A DNA stretch of 18,882 nucleotides from an uncultured bacterium (GTDB lineage Bacteria > Planctomycetota > Uabimicrobiia > Uabimicrobiales > JABWCH01). Under the pieces are notes generated by a model, which saw only the letters and a program-made list of their open reading frames with translations, did no database searches and was not told the DNA's origin. Below are positions 7,313 through 16,100 of the stretch, piece by piece. Location: positions 1 through 18,882 of the forward strand of contig CALKWO010000258.1 of assembly GCA_938003875.1 (NCBI GenBank), read 5' to 3'. Position numbers and translations under genes: made by a program. Position 1 is the stretch's first letter; each line of letters starts with the position of its first letter.

Positions 7313-7678
7313 TTAACTTTTATGGTGTTCACTATGGTGTATATTGATGGCATGGGAGGCCATAATGCTTGCTACGCCTTGCTTGTTCCATGTCTTTTCA
7401 GGAGGCATATTGCGATAGCGAATCTTTTTAATTTGAAATTTTTTGTCTATGGCAACAGCCACTGCCGTAGAGATAACGGCAAGCAATTCTGGTGGAAGAT
7501 CTTTTGTGTATTTTTCTTCTGTTTTTACCTCTGATTTATGTTGCACCACAGGTTTAGCAGAAGTTTTGCTAAGATTTTTGAATATACTGATGATGCAAGC
7601 AACCAAAATTAATGCTATATAGACCACAGCCATTGCTATAACCGTAAGTCTTAAAGCAAAAGCAATATCTGGTGACAT
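7313..7678 (-). CDS. Small membrane subunit of the decarboxylase (OadG/MmdD-like)
   Basis: A 121-residue protein with one N-terminal transmembrane helix (about 8-33) followed by a charged linker and a cytoplasmic tail. The tail has a PELLAVISTAVAVAI helix (about 62-76) and the family-typical WNKQGVASIMASH (97-109), then a His-rich end. OadG/MmdD proteins hold the carboxyltransferase and beta subunits together. The gene lies 24 nt after mmdA and 16 nt before the biotin carrier, the usual order A-D-C-B. The sequence is poorly conserved in this family; the call rests on topology, tail motif and position. Confidence 0.85.
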   Translation of the reverse strand: MSPDIAFALRLTVIAMAVVYIALILVACIISIFKNLSKTSAKPVVQHKSEVKTEEKYTKDLPPELLAVISTAVAVAIDKKFQIKKIRYRNMPPEKTWNKQGVASIMASHAINIHHSEHHKS

Positions 7679-7702
7679 ATAATTTCCTTGTTGAAAATAA
7701 AC

Positions 7703-9256
7703 TTACAAGGGGATCAATCCATGTTTTTTCTGAGGACGCAATTCGCGTTTTGTTCGTAAGGATTCCAGAGCAAGTCCCAGATACCTTCTTGTATCCTGAG
7801 GTTCAATGACATCGTCGATCAGATTTCTTCCTGCTCCAATATAAGGATTGGCAAATTGTATCTGGTATTCTGCAATGAATTCTTCTCGTGTTTTCTTGGG
7901 ATTGGAAGACTTTTCGATTTCATCGCGGTAGATGATGCTTACTGCTCCTTCAGCACCCATAACAGCGATTTCTCCAGTAGGCCAGGCAGCGACTCTGTCG
8001 CATCCGAGGTCTTTCCCGCACATAGCCAGATATGCTCCGCCATAGGCTTTTCTTACAATAATGCTAATTTTGGGCACAGTGGCAGCCGAATAGGCAAAAA
8101 GCATCTTGGCTCCGTGCCTGATAATTCCGCCATGCTCTTGCTCAATGCCAGGCATAAACCCTGGAACATCCACAAAGGTCACGAGAGGAATATTGAAGGC
8201 ATTGCAAAAACGCACAAAACGGGAGATCTTATCAGAACTATTGATGTCCAGAACACCTGCCATGACCATAGGCTGGTTGGCGACGATTCCTATGCTTCGA
8301 CCATTGATTCGGCCAAAACCAACAATAGCATTGGGAGCGAATTGTTCCTGAACTTCCAGAAAATCCTGGTTATCAACGATATTCAAGATAACGTCTTTCA
8401 TATTGTAAGCCTGGCGAGGATTATCGGGAATGATTTTGTTGAGAACAGGGTTTTCGCTAACCAGCAACTCTCCTTCGCTGAAATCAGGAGGGTCTTCCAT
8501 ATTGTTGGATGGAAGGAAGCTGAGGAGTTTCTGGCATATTCTCATGGCATCTTGATCATCTTCTGCAACAAAATGGACGACTCCACTATAGGCAGTTTGT
8601 GCATAAAAACCACCCAATTCTTCCGAAGAAATCGCCTGGCCTGTGACTTCTTTGATGACCTGAGGCCCTGTGATAAACATCCTGCCTGCTTTTTTGGTCA
8701 TGATGATGAAATCTGTAATCGCTGGGGAATAAGCAGCACCACCTGCACAAGGCCCAGCAATAATAGATATCTGGGGAACCACGCCTGACAGTAAAACATT
8801 GCGGTAGAAAATACGGCCATAGCCGCTAAGAGACATTATTCCTTCCTGGATTCTTGCTCCACCGCTATCGTTGACAAGGACAAAAGGTGCTCCGCATTTG
8901 AGGGCCATATCCATCATCTGGCAAATTTTGTCAGCATGGACTTCTCCAACAGAGCCACCTAATATCGTAAAGTCTTGTGAGGCTACAAATACCTGGCGAC
9001 CGTCTATACATCCAACTCCTGTAACTACACCATCAGCAGCCTGTTCTTTATCTTGAAGGCCAAAGCCTGTGCAACGATGCTGGGAAAAGAGATACATTTC
9101 CTGGAAAGTGTCTTCGTCCAGAAGACAGGCAATCCTTTCACGAGCAGACAATTTGCCTGATTCGTGTTGCTTTTCGATGCGTTTGGCTCCGCCTCCCATC
9201 CACAGGCGTTTCTTCATCTCACGCAATTTTTCGATTTTTTCTTGGGTTGTACTCAT
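7703..9256 (-). CDS. mmdA: Methylmalonyl-CoA decarboxylase alpha (carboxyltransferase) subunit
   Basis: A 517-residue acyl-CoA carboxyltransferase that transfers CO2 from (S)-methylmalonyl-CoA to biotin, yielding propionyl-CoA. Two crotonase-fold halves are visible. The N-half has NDSGGARIQEG (129-139) and GPCAGGAAYSPA (168-179), which carry oxyanion-hole glycines. The C-half has FVDVPGFMPG (361-370), RKAYGGAYLAM (402-412) and AVMGAEGAV (431-439). The length matches MmdA/PccB. PccB is nearly indistinguishable by motif, but the following genes for OadG-like, biotin-carrier and OadB-like subunits, without a biotin carboxylase, make the Na+-pumping decarboxylase the better reading. AGGAAAG precedes the ATG. 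It is the first gene of the operon, which begins after a terminator hairpin at 9327-9364. Confidence 0.95.
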   Translation of the reverse strand: MSTTQEKIEKLREMKKRLWMGGGAKRIEKQHESGKLSARERIACLLDEDTFQEMYLFSQHRCTGFGLQDKEQAADGVVTGVGCIDGRQVFVASQDFTILGGSVGEVHADKICQMMDMALKCGAPFVLVNDSGGARIQEGIMSLSGYGRIFYRNVLLSGVVPQISIIAGPCAGGAAYSPAITDFIIMTKKAGRMFITGPQVIKEVTGQAISSEELGGFYAQTAYSGVVHFVAEDDQDAMRICQKLLSFLPSNNMEDPPDFSEGELLVSENPVLNKIIPDNPRQAYNMKDVILNIVDNQDFLEVQEQFAPNAIVGFGRINGRSIGIVANQPMVMAGVLDINSSDKISRFVRFCNAFNIPLVTFVDVPGFMPGIEQEHGGIIRHGAKMLFAYSAATVPKISIIVRKAYGGAYLAMCGKDLGCDRVAAWPTGEIAVMGAEGAVSIIYRDEIEKSSNPKKTREEFIAEYQIQFANPYIGAGRNLIDDVIEPQDTRRYLGLALESLRTKRELRPQKKHGLIPL

Positions 9257-9326
9257 AACTTTCCTAAAATAAGTAAAAATACAGTAAGACAGAAAGATTC
9301 CATCTTAAAAAAATACAAAGAAAAAC

Positions 9327-9364
9327 ACGCATTTTATTCATAAAAAATTATGAATAAAATGCGT
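9327..9364 (-). terminator. Strong hairpin terminator of the FHA/secreted-protein operon
   Basis: A perfect 17-bp stem (9327-9343 with 9348-9364) with an AAAA loop on the plus strand. On the minus strand it lies about 60 nt past the secreted-protein stop codon and is followed by GTTTTTCTTT. The stem is mostly AT, so termination strength is uncertain. It separates the upstream operon from mmdA. Confidence 0.7.
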
Positions 9365-9424
9365 TAGATTATTTTTAAAACTTCATTATTGACGGACAAT
9401 AAGCGATCCTAAAAACATCATAAG

Positions 9425-10138
9425 CTATTTATTGATTATCTTCTCGATTGCACTCAAAGCATCCAAAAGAATTTTTTGAGCGGAAAGCTGTTTGGGGCCT
9501 TTCAATTTTTCTGTAACCTCTCTTTGATACAGATCGCAAATTTCCTGGCATTTTTTCCTGGCTATACCAGGTTCTACAAGGATAAAACGGAAAAAAGTAT
9601 CTGCCATATTTCCTTTTGCTGCTTCTTTTGTTAATTTTATAATTTCTTTTGCTTTTTCTTCTGTAACATAGAATTTTTTTTCATTCATCGCTTGCCACAT
9701 ACTTTTTATATTACCACTAATATTAAGCTGCTTTTGCCCAGATGCTGTAATATAATCTTTATAAAGCTTGCGCATGTTATTCGCTCTTGTGGTTTCATTG
9801 CTGACAACGATATTTTGCTCTTTGATAAAATAAAAATCCCAGTTCTCATCACTGAACTCTTTTTTGCAAAATTCATGAAAGGATTTATGCCATGATTTAT
9901 TTTGCAAAATAGTGTCCAGAGTCAGGCCTTTGTATTTCGCTTTTATTTTTTCGAACTCATCCAGAGATGGCCCAAAATCTTTGTTGAATTTTACCAGAGA
10001 ACTCAGAGATTTTTCTCCTTGTTTTTTCAATTCCTTGGCAGCATTGTCTTTGGCTTTTTGCCATTGGTTACGCAATTCCCCAGCAAAGGAAAAGCAAGAA
10101 AAACAAACCAGCATACATAAAACTACAAAACTTCTCAT
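9425..10138 (-). CDS. Secreted protein of unknown function
   Basis: A 237-residue protein I do not recognise. Residues 1-19 form a signal peptide with a hydrophobic, cysteine-containing core and a likely cleavage after FSFA. There is no valid lipobox. The mature part is highly charged, Lys/Glu-rich and predicted helical, with paired cysteines in the KKCQEICDLYQ segment (about 194-204) and another in the middle. It could be a periplasmic helical-bundle protein. AAAGGAGG lies 4 nt before the ATG and overlaps the TAA of the FHA gene, so the two are almost certainly co-translated and may act together. Confidence 0.75.
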   Translation of the reverse strand: MRSFVVLCMLVCFSCFSFAGELRNQWQKAKDNAAKELKKQGEKSLSSLVKFNKDFGPSLDEFEKIKAKYKGLTLDTILQNKSWHKSFHEFCKKEFSDENWDFYFIKEQNIVVSNETTRANNMRKLYKDYITASGQKQLNISGNIKSMWQAMNEKKFYVTEEKAKEIIKLTKEAAKGNMADTFFRFILVEPGIARKKCQEICDLYQREVTEKLKGPKQLSAQKILLDALSAIEKIINK

Positions 10139-10148
10139 AACGCCTCCT

Positions 10149-11288
10149 TTAGAGTAATAAAGAAATATCGTATACAGTATAATCTGAGATACTCTCAGAA
10201 TAAAACTCCTCAGAGATTTCTTGCCTTTTAGGGTTAGTCGTTATTTCAATCATATAGGATTTATCATACCCTAAGCGAATCCATCCCTCTTCTAAAACCA
10301 TGATAGCACCACCAATCAGTGTTTCTAATCTGGCATGGTTTTTAAAATCCAGCGTTGTTCCATATCGGCTGCCTAAGTCTTGTATATACCAGCAATCGTG
10401 ATGATAAAAAATTTGAAAATTTTGCCTGGAAATGCTCCGTTCCCTTCTTCCCAAATTGATAAAACAAAATTTATCTTCGTCGAAATGCATACATCGAATA
10501 TCGTTTGTGCTACGGCCAACAATATATATTTTTTCTGTATCTAACGCAAGATGGATTTTTTCCCTTGTGAGGTAAAGATGATATTGGGGAGATGCCTCTT
10601 TTTTTACTGTGTTCTTTCCTGAGTGCATAGTCCTCAGAATCAATCTTGTTCCATTGTAGAACTCTATCCTGTCTCCTATATGGAGGGGGATGGAAGTGTT
10701 CTTCTCGTCGCTCAGAATCAGCTTTCCCATAGAATCATTGGTAATTTTGATCTTGTTTTTAGAAAATGTCTTTAAATAAAACTGTCTGTTTTCAAAAAGA
10801 AGAATGTCTTCCAGCGGAGGCAAGCTAACTTCCTCTTCTGTGTTGAGAAAAAAAATATCTCCTTCTCCAGGAAAGTCTCTCATCATAAAATACAGAAAGT
10901 CATTTCTATAATCAAAATGATCGAGTAGCTCAGAGGTTTTAGGGCTTTCCGATTTTTGGCGTAAACCTGATGTTAAAAGAGAGCTTTTTTTACTTCTTTC
11001 ACAGAATTCCCCCACATTGGTTTGTTTATCGCAAATAGGGTAGTAGTATGCTCCCCATTCTTGCTCATATCCTTGCCTTTTATTGATTGTAGAGAGCAAA
11101 TTTTCTCGTATTGCAGCAAGATTTCGTTCCATTTCTACAGCAAAATTTTCTTTTTGGCTTATATCCCCTAAATTCTTCCAATCAGAAGACTCTATCTTTA
11201 AAATTGCTAAATAGATTAAATTAGGGGGTGAGCCTGGAGGTATACCAAGAAAACTATATAAATCAACGAAAGGAGGTTTATCTATCAT
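10149..11288 (-). CDS. FHA-domain protein with J-like N-terminus
   Basis: A 379-residue cytoplasmic protein that should bind phosphothreonine peptides. The C-terminal FHA domain (about 255-352) has GRS (258-260), SRQN (287-290, the usual SRxH with His replaced by Asn) and DLGSRYGTT (304-312, the usual NG replaced by YG). A second, degenerate FHA-like block (about 160-222) lacks the binding motifs but has the LHIGDRIEF strand pair. Residues 8-75 (VDLYSFLGIPP, then a Leu-rich helix) resemble the J-like N-terminal module seen in planctomycete proteins; that is a weak resemblance. It heads an operon with the secreted-protein gene. A phospho-binding partner for the WD40 Ser/Thr kinase 2 kb upstream is plausible but inferred. 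The ATG at 11288 has only a weak ribosome site. Confidence 0.8.
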   Translation of the reverse strand: MIDKPPFVDLYSFLGIPPGSPPNLIYLAILKIESSDWKNLGDISQKENFAVEMERNLAAIRENLLSTINKRQGYEQEWGAYYYPICDKQTNVGEFCERSKKSSLLTSGLRQKSESPKTSELLDHFDYRNDFLYFMMRDFPGEGDIFFLNTEEEVSLPPLEDILLFENRQFYLKTFSKNKIKITNDSMGKLILSDEKNTSIPLHIGDRIEFYNGTRLILRTMHSGKNTVKKEASPQYHLYLTREKIHLALDTEKIYIVGRSTNDIRCMHFDEDKFCFINLGRRERSISRQNFQIFYHHDCWYIQDLGSRYGTTLDFKNHARLETLIGGAIMVLEEGWIRLGYDKSYMIEITTNPKRQEISEEFYSESISDYTVYDISLLL

Positions 11289-11356
11289 AGTAATGCCTTA
11301 ATCTCGAAATCTCGTTTTTATACTGCGAACGGTCATAAACTAAAAAAATAGAATTA

Positions 11357-11505
11357 ACAGACACAGAGGGTACAGAGAGTTTTAACTTTTGAACCACGGA
11401 TAAACACAGATGCACACAGATAATTTTAAAACAATTTTATCCGTGTTTATTTGTGTTCATCTGTGGTTCTCTTCTCCGTGTTCTCTGTCCTCTGTGGTAA
11501 AATTT
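11357..11505. repeat. Phased 10-nt repeat element, copy B
   Basis: A second copy of the element at 1871-1989, fitting exactly between two genes. An inner inverted pair (about 11391-11423 and 11437-11469) has units of the AACACAGAT type on both sides. It is flanked by diverged CAGAG/CTCTG units at 11358-11380 and 11473-11497. The right end (GGTAAAATTTTT) is the same as in copy A. The outer edge abuts the TAA of the next gene at 11506. Confidence 0.82.
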
Positions 11506-12528
11506 TTAATTATTCCCGTCCGCAGAATACTTGCTTTTCATTCTTTTTCTTGCAAGAGAAATGGCACTGATTTCAATAAATTCATCATCGCCTGTATCAC
11601 TATCAAAGATGCTGTCTTCATCGGATGTGCCGTCCTCCAGCTCCATGCCTATTTTATACCATTCTTCTTCATCTCTATATTTTTTTAGCCTTTCCTGGCC
11701 TGGTATGCCCGCAGAAATGAATTCCTGTTCTGAAAATTCTTCCCATTCATCGCTTTCCTCTCTTGTTTCCGATACCCCATGAGTAAAATCAAGCTCTTCA
11801 ATATGAGAATCCTCATCTTTTGTTTGCTCTGCTATGCTTTTGAATTCAGTTAAACCATCCGAGAGTATTTGGAGAGCACCTGCGGGTTTTGGGGCTTTTA
11901 CCTTTTTAGGGGCTGCGGGGATGCTTTGTTTTTGAGAAAGGGCTTGCAATGCCATATTGAAAGCATCAATTTCTTCTATTCTGTACTTCAATAAAAGATT
12001 ATTATCGATCTTGATTTTTTGCCCACATCTTTTGCATGGGAATTCATTGATTTGCAGACCTAAAATATTGTATTGGAGTTCGCATCCCTCGCAAGAAATC
12101 ACAAGACGGTCTTGCTCTTCCAGAATTTTTTCTGCATGATTTATCGTCAGATGTCCTTTGTTAATCAACAATTCGCTTAGACGAAAGAGTAAACCTTTTT
12201 TAGCCATTTGGCTTTGAAGGCATAAGCATTGATATATGGCTTCCTGATCCAGGTAATGATTTTTAAAACCTAGATAGCCAAATATCATATCTTCTTTTCG
12301 TTCCTGTGGGTTTATAGCCGGCTTGGGCAATTTTCTTTTTTGCGTTTCAAAAATATCACGAAATTGTACTCTGTTGATATATCCTTTTTCCAATAAAATC
12401 AATGCAAGAGGACAAAAATGCTCTCGATTTTTTTGTAGTTCCAGTGCTTCTTCCAACTGAGCTTTTGTGATAAAATTGTTTAATATTGCAATGCGGCCAA
12501 AAAGAGTATCTTCTTTGATGAGGGCCAT
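11506..12528 (-). CDS. MshEN-like/zinc-ribbon protein with acidic C-terminus
   Basis: A 340-residue cytoplasmic protein without enzyme motifs. The N-terminal half has two related helical repeats. The first begins TLFGRIAILNNFITKAQLEE and the second IFGYLGFKNHYLDQEA; both end in an EQ/TQ helix. They resemble the MshEN/GspE N-terminal domain, which in PilB/GspE relatives binds partners or c-di-GMP. A zinc ribbon follows (CEGC, then CKRC about 18 residues on, at roughly 146-167). From about 200 the protein is acidic and low in complexity, with DDEF near its end. I start at the ATG (12528) rather than a TTG 12 nt upstream, because of the initiator and the spacing to GAGA. It has a near-consensus promoter and probably its own transcript. 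Its role is unknown; an adaptor in signalling or secretion is a guess. Confidence 0.75.
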   Translation of the reverse strand: MALIKEDTLFGRIAILNNFITKAQLEEALELQKNREHFCPLALILLEKGYINRVQFRDIFETQKRKLPKPAINPQERKEDMIFGYLGFKNHYLDQEAIYQCLCLQSQMAKKGLLFRLSELLINKGHLTINHAEKILEEQDRLVISCEGCELQYNILGLQINEFPCKRCGQKIKIDNNLLLKYRIEEIDAFNMALQALSQKQSIPAAPKKVKAPKPAGALQILSDGLTEFKSIAEQTKDEDSHIEELDFTHGVSETREESDEWEEFSEQEFISAGIPGQERLKKYRDEEEWYKIGMELEDGTSDEDSIFDSDTGDDEFIEISAISLARKRMKSKYSADGNN

Positions 12529-12592
12529 ATTTTTTCTCAAAAAGTAAGATTTTTTTATAGAAACATACAGAAAACTATCTATTTGGAAAAAA

Positions 12593-12621
12593 ATTATAGC
12601 ATAGTTCTTGGAATTTGTCTA
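12593..12621 (-). promoter_or_regulatory. Sigma70-type promoter for the zinc-ribbon gene
   Basis: On the minus strand, TAGACA (12621-12616, 5 of 6), a 17-nt spacer and a perfect TATAAT (12598-12593). TG one base upstream of the -10 makes it an extended -10. The start site should be near 12586, leaving a leader of about 58 nt. Confidence 0.82.
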
Positions 12622-12672
12622 GTGAATTATGAGGATGGATAAATCGTTTTTTGGGGAAAATTAGGAAGATAT

Positions 12673-12680
12673 AAAAAAAA
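12673..12680 (-). terminator. U8 tract after tRNA-Ser(GCT)
   Basis: Eight T residues on the minus strand directly follow the encoded CCA. The GC-rich tRNA stems plus this tract could act as an intrinsic terminator for the tRNA transcript. Confidence 0.5.
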
Positions 12681-12773
12681 TGGCGGAGAGGGCGGGATTC
12701 GAACCCGCGGAGGCGAATATATCACCTCAACAGATTAGCAATCTGCCGCTTTCAGCCGCTCAGCCACCTCTCC
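12681..12773 (-). tRNA. tRNA-Ser (anticodon GCT)
   Basis: The acceptor stem GGAGAGG pairs with CCTCTCC, with discriminator G, and CCA is encoded. The anticodon arm has loop TTGCTAA, reading AGC/AGU codons. It has a long variable arm typical of class II serine tRNA and GGTTCGAAT in the T arm. It lies 64 bases downstream of tRNA-Ser(TGA) and probably shares its transcript. Confidence 0.96.
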
Positions 12774-12798
12774 GTACCAATATAAACTTTTTTTCCAT

Positions 12799-12830
12799 TT
12801 AAGAGGCTATTGCCTTAAGAGGCTAATGCC
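12799..12830. repeat. Tandem 16-nt duplication between tRNA genes
   Basis: Two adjacent 16-nt units of TTAAGAGGCTATTGCC type (12799-12814 and 12815-12830) differ at one position. They lie in the spacer between the two tRNA-Ser genes. No function is visible. Confidence 0.8.
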
Positions 12831-12837
12831 TTCTAAA

Positions 12838-12923
12838 CGGAGGGAGTAGGATTTGAACCCACGGTCCCTGTGGGGGACAACGGTTTTCAAGACCGCCGCA
12901 ATAAGCCGCTCTGCCATCCCTCC
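12838..12923 (-). tRNA. tRNA-Ser (anticodon TGA)
   Basis: The acceptor stem GGAGGGA pairs with TCCCTCC, with discriminator G. The anticodon loop CTTGAAA gives TGA, reading UCN codons. It has a long variable arm with a GTCCC/GGGAC stem, and GGTTCAAAT in the T arm. CCA is not encoded (TTT follows), unlike its neighbour, so the CCA-adding enzyme must complete it. It is the first gene of the tRNA pair. Confidence 0.96.
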
Positions 12924-12935
12924 AACATGAGAGTA

Positions 12936-12963
12936 ATTATAACAAATCATTTCTATTTGTCAA
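12936..12963 (-). promoter_or_regulatory. Consensus promoter for the tRNA-Ser pair
   Basis: On the minus strand, a perfect TTGACA (12963-12958), a 16-nt spacer and a perfect TATAAT (12941-12936). It lies 12 nt upstream of the mature 5' end of tRNA-Ser(TGA). Both hexamers are consensus, as expected for a strong stable-RNA promoter. Confidence 0.93.
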
Positions 12964-12984
12964 ATAAAAAAAAAAATATTTGTT

Positions 12985-13053
12985 TTAGCCCTAGCTGGAA
13001 CTTATACCAGGGGCGTTGCCCCTGGCTATTATATTTCGCCCCTTCAGGGCTAA
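12985..13053. repeat. REP-like palindromic element, copy 2
   Basis: The inner stem is CCAGGGGC-GTT-GCCCCTGG (13007-13025). An outer pair TTAGCCCT (12985-12992) and AGGGCTAA (13046-13053) encloses it. Read on the minus strand it aligns with copy 1 (2681-2729): CTGAA-GG, an AT-rich TATA stretch, then the CAGGG-CAA-CCCTG core. It lies about 65 nt past the kinase stop and so may protect the 3' end of that mRNA. Confidence 0.8.
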
Positions 13054-13117
13054 GATTTGGAATATAGCTTAAAGTGCATTTATCACTAATAACTATAATT
13101 TCCTATGCATGAACTTA

Positions 13118-16100
13118 CTAACGTTGTATCTCTAAGCTATACTGCCCCGATTCTTTGCCCTGTTTTAAACACATAATAAGGTATTCGCCTGCCATCGGCA
13201 ATTTCCCTTCCCACGATAGAATTTGTCCCTGACCAAAGATATGCTGGTTGCAGAAAATAGTGTGTCCTAAAGGATTTTGTATGCTGATGCAAGGGGTAAA
13301 ATTTTCTCCTGTCATAATAATTTTTATATGCTCTTGGGCGTAAACAGAAATTTTATAGTAGTGAAGAAGGTAATCTTTATCATGGATTTTACAGGGTATA
13401 GAATTTTTTTCCGTGAATACCTCTTGAATAGAAGATGCTGCTGTTTTAGCAGTGGCTAACTTTTGTCTTGTCTGCTCTCGCCCTTCCTGCTCTGCCAGGA
13501 TTCCCTTCTCGCATAATTCCAGATGGAGTAAAGTATCTGGGCTTGCTTGTGTCTTTGCCTTTTGTATTTGCTGAAGGGATTCTGGATATTGGCCTGTTTT
13601 CCAATAGCATTGAAAAAGGCGGGAAGCAGGAATGCTGGCTCCATGTATTTGTGCTATAAGATATAAGTCTCTTGCTTCTTTCCATGCTCCCCGAAAGTAA
13701 TACCAGTTGCCAAACACAGTATAGGCTTCAGCAAGCGACTCCTTTCGTTCGATTTTTTTTATGGCATCGGGCAGTTGCTTTTGAAAAAATTCATACTCTT
13801 TGGTATGGCTTAGGGCGAGACGGCCCATGTTATTGTCATGGTATGCAAGAAAAAGAATATTTTTCCTGGAAGCCAAAGCAAATTTAGAGATACTGGCATC
13901 TTCATAAAAATTCAGGCTCTCGGTTCGCGTTTCTCTGTCCCAAAATTTTAAATTCTTATCGCTTCCCACTGTCAGAAGATATCGATCTGAATCATAAAAG
14001 AAAATGTTTTGCACATCTCCTGGATGATATATTTTTTGGGTGTTTTGAAGTTTATTATTAGTATCCAGGTCGAGTATTTCTATGAGATTTTTATGGGATG
14101 TATAGGCCAGCCATTGTTGGTTTTCTGAAAGTGTCATGCAAAATAGATGGAAGTTGGTTTTCTCTTCTTTGATTTTTTGCCCAGTCTTTAAATCCCAACG
14201 ATATATCCTGGCATCTCTGGAAGCGGAAAATGCCTCTCTTCCTTCCTTAACAATAGCAAGACCGCCTATCCATTCCCCATCGGGAGCACCTTCCATACAC
14301 AGGATTTGCTTTCCTGTCATGGCATCCCACAATCGGACTTTTCCATCCTGGCCTCCAGAAAGAATCTTTTTCCCATCAGGAGAAAAGATCGCTCTTAGTG
14401 CCATCTTCTGAATATCATCATACACTTTCATGCGCTGAATTTCTTTTCCTCGATGAATATCCCATAGACGGACTGTCCCATCACATCCAGCCGAAACAAT
14501 GCGATTTCCATCAGGAGAAAAGGTAGCCTGGAATACAGGACTTTCATGCCCTTTGAATTCCATGATCAGGTTTCCCGATTCCATATCATATAGAAAGATT
14601 GTCCCTGTATTGTCTGCTGCCAGAAGCTGTAGCTCATTGGGAGAAACCTGCAAAGACTGTATCTGGTATAGCATATTGGATAGAAAAAATCGCTCCTGGT
14701 TAGGGTTTATATCCCACACACACAGAACACTGCCATCCGATACGCTAGCGACTTTTGTGCTATCAGGAGAAAAGGCTATAGAAGTCACTGTATTTTTGCT
14801 TCCTCTAAGAACCTGCAATTCTTTTTCTTTGATTGTATCCCATAGACGTATTGTTTTATCCCAGGAAGAGGTAAGCACCCATCTTTCATCAGGGGAAAGA
14901 ATGGCTTTTGTCACGCCCTGGCTATGCCCTGCAAATCTTTTTATTTCTCTTGAAGTTTTTATATTCCAGATTCTTCCATGAAAGCCAGTAGAAAGTAGAA
15001 GATACTCTGCTCCTGATAGAAAAGATATGCTCTGTCCATAGCTTATTTCTGAAATAAAAGGAATCCTGTATTCTTTTAAGGTTTTTTTGCTTAAATCCCA
15101 TACAAAGGCTTTATATCTCTCTATGGCTGCTGCCATAAGCCCATTTTTAGAAAAAGCAACACTTCTGATTTCATTTAGTGCTACATTCGAAACTTGAGAT
15201 TTTTGTGTGCTGATGTTCCATAGAACGACTTTGCCTTTTTCGGTGCCATACATAAGCAAATTGGTTTCTTTGGAAAATGCTATGCTTTCTACTTTATCAT
15301 CAAAAATAGCAATTCTATAAAGCTTTTTCCCTGTCTCTAAATCATATCTGACAATTTCTTTTTGCATCGTATTGCAAAAAAATGACTTACCATCTAAAAC
15401 AAGACAGAAAGGAGCAATGCCATCATAGCTATGTACCAAAGAACCTGTTTTGCTATCCCACATTTGCATAGTTTTATTTCCAGCAATGAGAATGAACTTG
15501 CCATCAGGCGTATAGGCGACATCTTTCAATTCTGTTTCTTCTTGTACCTGAATTTGCAATAAAGGAAGTGGATTTTTTCGATATGCCTGGAGTATACTCC
15601 ACTCTATGATATTCTGAGGAAGATTCAATTCCTGAAAGGATTTTCTAGCTTTGTGGTATTCATCAATCGCATCTTCCCAACGCTGGCCTAATAGCATGGC
15701 ATTTCCCTTGGCCACCAGCCCTTGTGCCTGTGCAATTTTGGCCTGTCTTTCTGCGAATTCAGCCTTTTCCTTTTCCTGTATCAAAAAAAAGATAAAAAAA
15801 ATCGTGCTAGTGGCTAAAATACAACTTGCAACAAACACTATCGAGGCAACAAGCCAGTTTCTTATCAAAAATTTTTTGAAATAGGTGAAGGAAGAAGCTG
15901 GCCTGGCTATAACAGGACGATTCTCCAGAAAATTTTGTAAGTCTTTGCTGAGTATATGGGCACTAGAATAGCGGTTTTCTGGCTTTTTTTCCAGGCATTT
16001 CATACAGATTGCTTCTAATTCTTTAGGAATATCGCAATTCAGAAGCATAGGGCGAACAGGGTCTTGTGTGGCAATCTGATGCATAATATTATAAGTGTTT

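Noticed and set aside
7856..8788. A 310-codon open frame on the plus strand
   Set aside because: It lies wholly antisense to mmdA, whose motifs are intact. The translation has no recognisable domain, and no ribosome site is convincing.
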